From an uncultured Blautia sp. (GTDB lineage Bacteria; Bacillota; Clostridia; Lachnospirales; Lachnospiraceae): 56,328 bases of DNA. The position numbers and the translations under genes are program-made. The notes under the pieces were generated by a model that made no database searches, was not told the origin of the DNA, and saw only the letters and a program-made list of their open reading frames with translations. Below, piece after piece: positions 52,231 to 56,328 of this stretch. The stretch covers positions 1-56,328 of the forward strand of contig NZ_CAKRNY010000023.1 in the NCBI RefSeq assembly GCF_934371575.1. The letters run 5' to 3'. The first letter of the stretch is position 1. Every line of letters starts with the position of its first letter.

Positions 52231-52657
52231 ATGCTCGCGTGGGCGAATTCCTGGATATGGTCCTGGCTGGAACGTAGGAGTAAGCAGGGCGATAGCCTGG
52301 ATTACGAATACTTACGGAACTGGAGCGAAGAAGAGATTGAGAGAAAGGAGAATAATCCATTACCTGTCAAAGGGAATCTGTCATTTCGTTCCAGCCAGTC
52401 GGTAAAAACCTACCTGGAACAGCTAAAAGGACGTAAGCATTTAATTATAGGAAACCATGATTTTAAATGGCAGAAAAATATTCAGAATATGAATGACTAT
52501 TTTGAAACAGTAAGCAACCTTGAGGTGATCAAGCTGGATAAGAAACTGATCACCCTGCGCTCTTAATTGCGGTGTGGATATAAACGGATTTGAACCTGTA
52601 ACTTTTGAGGAATTGCTTGCAAATAATAATAAATGGTATGGAAGATCGGAAGAGTAA
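52231..52657 (+). pseudogene. Metallophosphoesterase remnant
   Basis: In one frame, YLEQLKGRKHLIIGNHDF carries the metal-binding GNHD of small calcineurin-like phosphoesterases, followed by KLDKKLITL. The frame ends at 52564. In the +1 frame, NCGVDINGFEPVTFEELL then appears and runs to a stop at 52657. About 45 residues with the second metal site (GHxH) are missing between them. The N-terminal half also does not look like the family. The gene was broken by an internal deletion. Confidence 0.75.
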
Positions 52658-52672
52658 GAAGGGGGATACCAT

Positions 52673-53785
52673 ATGTTTTCTTTAAAGAACGAGGAAGTGA
52701 ATGTTGGGCGGCAGAGAGAGCTTGATCTGGTAAAAGGCTTTCTGATGATCATGATTGTATTTATCCATTCATTTCAGACAATTGCAGGTGCAGCAGCGGC
52801 AGAGTCAAGTGTACATAAAATTATGTTTGCCCTGTTTATGCCTACCGGAGCTTGCTTATATCTGTTTACCATGGGTTTTGGAAGTGTTTTTACACGTCAT
52901 TCCCAGCCAAAGGACATGGTCAGAAACGGTATAAAACTGTTGATTTACCAAGGCATAAGCAATTTATGCTATGCGGCAGTCATGACGGTCAGCTACACCA
53001 TTAGAAATTCTATTACAGGAGAAGTGGCAGGCAGCAGGGAAGTATTTGAAGCAAGCCGGTATTCCATGCTTACATTTGTGAATATCTTTTTCATATCCGG
53101 TATGTGCTACCTTGTACTTGCTTTATACAGGAAATTAAATGTAAAACTTGGCGGTTACATAATAAGTGCATTGATAGTGGGAATCGTGACACCTTTTACC
53201 AAACTGCTGGTTTCTGATAATCAGGCACTTAACTGGCTTTTGGATATGACCTTTGGGGGAAAAGGTGAGACAAGCTTCTGCTTTTTTCCATATCTGAGTT
53301 ATGTATTTTTAGGATATGTTTTTGCAAAAGTAATCAGAAAGGTACCCGAGGATGAAAAAGGAGCTTTTTATAAAAAGAGCGGTCTGGTATGCGGAATCGT
53401 AGCGGTAGCCTGGTTTGTGATCTGCATCGTAATGCATCCGGGTGTTGACGGATTCTTTAATTATATGATCGAACAGTATCGAACTCCCGGACTTGTGAAA
53501 GTAGTGGGAACCTTCTGCAGCATTATCCTTGTATTTGCAGTGGCATTTTTTCTCATGCCGATTATAGAAAAATGGAAATTTGTTTACAATAAGCTGTGCT
53601 ATTATTCCAGGCAGATATCCAAAATGTATGCAGTGCATATTGGAGTATATTGGACGATTGCTGGTTTTGCAGCTTTTTACGAATTTAGTGTAAGAGATTG
53701 TCTGATTTTGTCAGTCGTTGTGCTGATCGTAACAGATCTACTTGTGCAGGGATATCTGAAACTGACAGATAAGCTAAAAGGATAA
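52673..53785 (+). CDS. Acyltransferase-like multi-pass membrane protein
   Basis: This 370-residue protein has about ten membrane helices. RELDLVKGFLMIMIVFIHSF near the start is the opening seen in acyltransferase 3 and DUF1624 (heparan glucosaminide N-acetyltransferase-like) proteins, with the candidate catalytic histidine in IHSF. It is presumably in the cytoplasmic membrane and transfers acyl groups to a wall or secreted glycan, but this is inference. AGGGGG precedes the ATG by ~8 bases. The next gene starts 2 bases after its stop, so the two are co-translated. Confidence 0.78.
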   Translation: MFSLKNEEVNVGRQRELDLVKGFLMIMIVFIHSFQTIAGAAAAESSVHKIMFALFMPTGACLYLFTMGFGSVFTRHSQPKDMVRNGIKLLIYQGISNLCYAAVMTVSYTIRNSITGEVAGSREVFEASRYSMLTFVNIFFISGMCYLVLALYRKLNVKLGGYIISALIVGIVTPFTKLLVSDNQALNWLLDMTFGGKGETSFCFFPYLSYVFLGYVFAKVIRKVPEDEKGAFYKKSGLVCGIVAVAWFVICIVMHPGVDGFFNYMIEQYRTPGLVKVVGTFCSIILVFAVAFFLMPIIEKWKFVYNKLCYYSRQISKMYAVHIGVYWTIAGFAAFYEFSVRDCLILSVVVLIVTDLLVQGYLKLTDKLKG

Positions 53786-53787
53786 AA

Positions 53788-54813
53788 ATGGAACAATACT
53801 ATTATAATCATATGAACAAACCCCAGCAGGCTGCTTATCACAGCATCTTTGCCGGGGTGAAAAATCTATTGGATGAAATTCAGGTTCCGGCGCTTTCCGG
53901 AGAGGAACTTTACAATGTATTTTTCCAGATGAGGCTGGACCATCCGGAAATATTCTGGGTAACTAATTTTAAATATCGTTACTACAAAGATTCGCCGAAC
54001 CTGATTTTCATACCGGAATATCTTTTTGAGAAAAACAAGATCCGGGAGCATCAGAAGGCTCTGACAGCCAGGGTAGAGAAGCTTGTCCGCCCGGCACAGA
54101 AGATGTCTGAGTGGGAAAAAGAGAAATATGTGCACGATTTTATTTGTAAAAATGTCCGTTATGACAAACTGAAAAAAGCATATTCCCATGAGATCATTGG
54201 TCCTCTTGGACAGGGCGTCGGGGTATGCGAGGGCATTGCGAAAGCGGTGAAGGTTCTTCTGGATGCGCTGGGAGTATGGTGTGTAATCGCAATTTGCGGT
54301 AACAATCCGGAAAAAGGAATCAAATACCGGCACACCTGGAATATTGTAAAAATAAATGGCATATATTATCATTTAGATGCCACTTTTGATAATAGTCTGG
54401 GAAAAGATCACGAAAACACGGAAATTCGTTATGATTATTTCAACCTGGATGATCAGCAGATCTTTCGCGATCATGAGCCCTTGATTGCGCCTGCGCCTCA
54501 TTGCAATGATCATGATCATTTTTACTACAAAGAGAAGAAAGTATCCTTTACCAAACAGGAGGATGTATACAAGCGATCTTTGCAGGCTGCTAAGAAAGGA
54601 AAGGTGCTTGTTTTTCACTGGCGGGGCGGCTATCTGACAAAAGAAGTATTAAATGAGCTTCTTGACCTAATCCGCAAAGCAGGCATGGAAAAAGAGAAAA
54701 CCGCAATGGTCAGTATAAACTGGCCCCAGGCAGTTCTTCGCGTCCAGTATGCTGACATACAGGTACAGGAGAGCGTTATGCTGGAGGAAGCGAATGAAGG
54801 GGAGAAGGATTGA
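53788..54813 (+). CDS. Transglutaminase-like cysteine protease domain protein
   Basis: This 341-residue protein has a transglutaminase-like fold with the catalytic triad in order: GVGVCEGIAKAVK (Cys, ~145), YRHTWNIVKINGIYY (His, ~180) and HLDATFDNS (Asp). Flanking regions are helical and there is no signal peptide, so it is probably cytoplasmic, unlike most bacterial transglutaminase-domain proteins. The next residues (HCNDHDHFYYKEKKV) are histidine-rich. It abuts the acyltransferase gene, so a shared role is likely. The substrate is unknown. A terminator follows. Confidence 0.85.
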   Translation: MEQYYYNHMNKPQQAAYHSIFAGVKNLLDEIQVPALSGEELYNVFFQMRLDHPEIFWVTNFKYRYYKDSPNLIFIPEYLFEKNKIREHQKALTARVEKLVRPAQKMSEWEKEKYVHDFICKNVRYDKLKKAYSHEIIGPLGQGVGVCEGIAKAVKVLLDALGVWCVIAICGNNPEKGIKYRHTWNIVKINGIYYHLDATFDNSLGKDHENTEIRYDYFNLDDQQIFRDHEPLIAPAPHCNDHDHFYYKEKKVSFTKQEDVYKRSLQAAKKGKVLVFHWRGGYLTKEVLNELLDLIRKAGMEKEKTAMVSINWPQAVLRVQYADIQVQESVMLEEANEGEKD

Positions 54814-54916
54814 TGAAATGACCCACGGGATTTTGTGCTGAAACTATCCAGAAAAAATTAAAACATTGTTGAAAGAATTCTATTGTTATATGATTTCGTA
54901 AGTGATATACTTAAAC

Positions 54917-54965
54917 ACAAGAAAACCGTGTAAAATTACAGTTTATTTTTTGCGCGGTTTCTTAT
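54917..54965 (+). terminator. Terminator after the transglutaminase gene
   Basis: AAGAAAACCGTG pairs imperfectly with GCGCGGTTTCTT, with a loop of ~20 bases. The gap 54814-55122 otherwise has only a promoter. Confidence 0.55.
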
Positions 54966-55027
54966 ATACAGATGGGTTAGTTTAATCTAACACAAAGATG
55001 GTTTGAAAGATTATAGCGAAAATATAA

Positions 55028-55056
55028 TCAACAAGCTATAGAACTGTTACTATACT
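55028..55056 (+). promoter_or_regulatory. Promoter of the ZIP transporter gene
   Basis: TCAACA (55028-55033), a 17-base spacer and TATACT (55051-55056), ~67 bases before the ATG. No metal-regulator operator is obvious. Confidence 0.5.
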
Positions 55057-55122
55057 GCTGAAGAAAATTATTTTTGCCATATATATGAAAAATTTTTCGA
55101 TTATACAAGGAAGGAAAATGTA

Positions 55123-55905
55123 ATGCTAATGAATATTTTTGAAGGTATACTGATTCCATTTGTTGGAACAACGCTAGGTGCAGCATGTGTGTTTTTTATG
55201 AGAAAAACACTTAGCAAGTCAGTGCAACGTGCACTTGCAGGGGTTGCAGCAGGTATAATGGTTGCTGCTTCAATTTGGAGTCTTCTGATTCCGGCTATTA
55301 AACAATCTGAGAGTATGGGAATATTATCATTTGTTCCGGCAGTTGTTGGGTTCTGGATTGGTATTTTGTTTTTATTAGCGCTCGATCATTTGATTCCACA
55401 TCTTCATGTTGGAAGTGATCAGGCAGAGGGACCGAAAAGCAAGCTTGGCCGTACTACAATGATGGTGTTGGCTGTTACACTACATAACATCCCTGAAGGT
55501 ATGGCAGTCGGTGTAATGTATGCAGGATTTCTTGCTGAAAATGCACAGATTACAGCAACAAGTGCACTCGTTTTATCACTTGGAATTGCCATTCAGAATT
55601 TTCCGGAAGGAGCGATTATATCCATGCCGCTTAGGGCAGAAGGCGAAAGCAAGGGAAAGGCATTTTTCGGAGGTGTACTTTCAGGAGTGGTTGAACCGAT
55701 TGGAGCAGTATTGACGATTCTTGCTGCACAGCTGGTAATCCCGGCATTACCATATTTACTGAGCTTTGCAGCAGGAGCCATGTTATATGTGGTGGTTGAA
55801 GAACTAATTCCGGAAATGTCGCAGGGACAGCACTCGAATATTGGTACGCTTTTCTTTGCACTTGGATTTAGTTTGATGATGATCCTGGATGTGGCATTGG
55901 GGTAA
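55123..55905 (+). CDS. ZIP family divalent metal transporter
   Basis: This 260-residue protein has eight predicted helices of the ZIP/ZupT type and imports zinc, iron or manganese. The metal path motifs are TLHNIPEGMAVGVMY (helix 4) and IAIQNFPEGAIISMPL (helix 5), and LDHLIPHLHVGSDQ is the histidine-containing cytoplasmic loop. AAGGAAGG is 8-15 bases before ATG 55123. It is monocistronic with a -10/-35 pair upstream and followed by remnants. The metal specificity cannot be read here. Confidence 0.93.
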   Translation: MLMNIFEGILIPFVGTTLGAACVFFMRKTLSKSVQRALAGVAAGIMVAASIWSLLIPAIKQSESMGILSFVPAVVGFWIGILFLLALDHLIPHLHVGSDQAEGPKSKLGRTTMMVLAVTLHNIPEGMAVGVMYAGFLAENAQITATSALVLSLGIAIQNFPEGAIISMPLRAEGESKGKAFFGGVLSGVVEPIGAVLTILAAQLVIPALPYLLSFAAGAMLYVVVEELIPEMSQGQHSNIGTLFFALGFSLMMILDVALG

Positions 55906-55965
55906 GAGGCGAGAAATGATTCTTATGAGAATATTGATTTATGTTGCTGGTGTGGTTGATGATAG

Positions 55966-56220
55966 GCTTTCAAAACAACAGGAAATCATGAAATATGGCG
56001 TGTTTTGAAACCGGGCGGCAATTTCATTGCCTATTTTTATATCAGGGGAAAATCGAAACTGGAATTAGATGAAACTAATAATATTTCCCATAATGCACAG
56101 ATTAAAACAATTGTTGGAGAAGTAACGGATATCCTTATTCGTGAGGATATGCTAAGACCTGAGACTGTCGGACAAATACCGACAAATAACTCTGTAGAAT
56201 TTGAAAATGTACATTTTTAA
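55966..56220 (+). pseudogene. Chimeric remnant: methyltransferase fragment joined to an ABC exporter fragment
   Basis: The first part reads NHEIWRVLKPGGNFIAYFYI, the post-I motif region of class I SAM-dependent methyltransferases. It then changes at about 56070 into EVTDILIREDMLRPETVGQI and NNSVEFENVHF, the linker-to-ATPase start of MsbA-type ABC exporters. It ends at a stop right after VHF. There is no ribosome site or complete domain. Two decayed genes were joined by a deletion. The last 108 bases of the window hold no gene that I can support. Confidence 0.65.
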
Positions 56221-56328
56221 TGTTAAAATGTAATTATTATATGTGCAAGAGGGAGCTTCTTGTATAATTCAAATATAAGGAATTCCGAGAAAGAAGGTTG
56301 AGAAAAAAATACCTCAGAGTAAAATAAG

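Noticed and set aside
1..56328. tRNA, rRNA or CRISPR array
   Set aside because: I looked for cloverleaf ends, rRNA cores and regularly spaced repeats and found none.

Overview
The window reads as a chromosomal segment of a low-to-mid GC Gram-positive anaerobe, most likely a Lachnospiraceae member of the Blautia type. This is an inference from several things: strong AGGAGG-type ribosome sites, signal peptides, transporter families, Rpn-type nucleases, PF09820-type ATPases, and TPP and cobalamin riboswitches. It contains no rRNA, tRNA or CRISPR array that I can see.

Region 1 (1-11.8 kb) is mostly housekeeping. It holds the end of tpiA, an Rpn-family nuclease, a Na/Pi cotransporter with a PhoU tail, a small XRE regulator divergent from a tiny membrane protein, and an unusual sigma factor fused to a membrane anchor and a long outside domain. 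On the minus strand follow gpmI and homoserine dehydrogenase, each with a good promoter, and then a MATE exporter. Region 2 (11.9-25.2 kb) holds an L,D-transpeptidase with a very acidic cytoplasmic tail, sfsA-mutY-glycosyltransferase in one tight operon, a lipid kinase/PAP2 phosphatase pair, topoisomerase III, a cysteine-cluster protein, a Lon-like AAA+ protein that stops where the Lon protease domain should begin, and a NUDIX hydrolase.

Region 3 (25.2-37.7 kb) is vitamin- and metal-related transport. A TPP riboswitch precedes a thiamine-binding protein and a ThiXYZ-type ABC importer. An NhaC-type antiporter and a zinc dehydrogenase follow. A cobalamin riboswitch then precedes a six-gene operon: a Nik/Dpp-type ABC importer plus an extra type 1 periplasmic-binding-fold protein. 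None of the three secreted binding proteins shows a lipobox.

Region 4 (37.7-52.7 kb) is accessory and rearranged. It holds a broken Crp/Fnr gene and two ~410-bp copies of a small HTH regulator unit with palindromic operators; only the second copy keeps a downstream 172-aa candidate nuclease toxin. It also holds a scrambled fragment of the nearby helicase gene, and a likely anti-phage cassette of PLD-helicase-DUF3427, NUDIX and a 1182-aa very AT-rich SIR2 protein. A truncated AAA-like gene, a histidine phosphatase and a broken phosphoesterase follow. Two transporter operons at 28.4 and 38.9 kb share a nearly identical promoter.

Region 5 (52.7-56.3 kb) has an acyltransferase-like membrane protein abutting a transglutaminase-like protein, a ZIP metal transporter, and a chimeric gene remnant.
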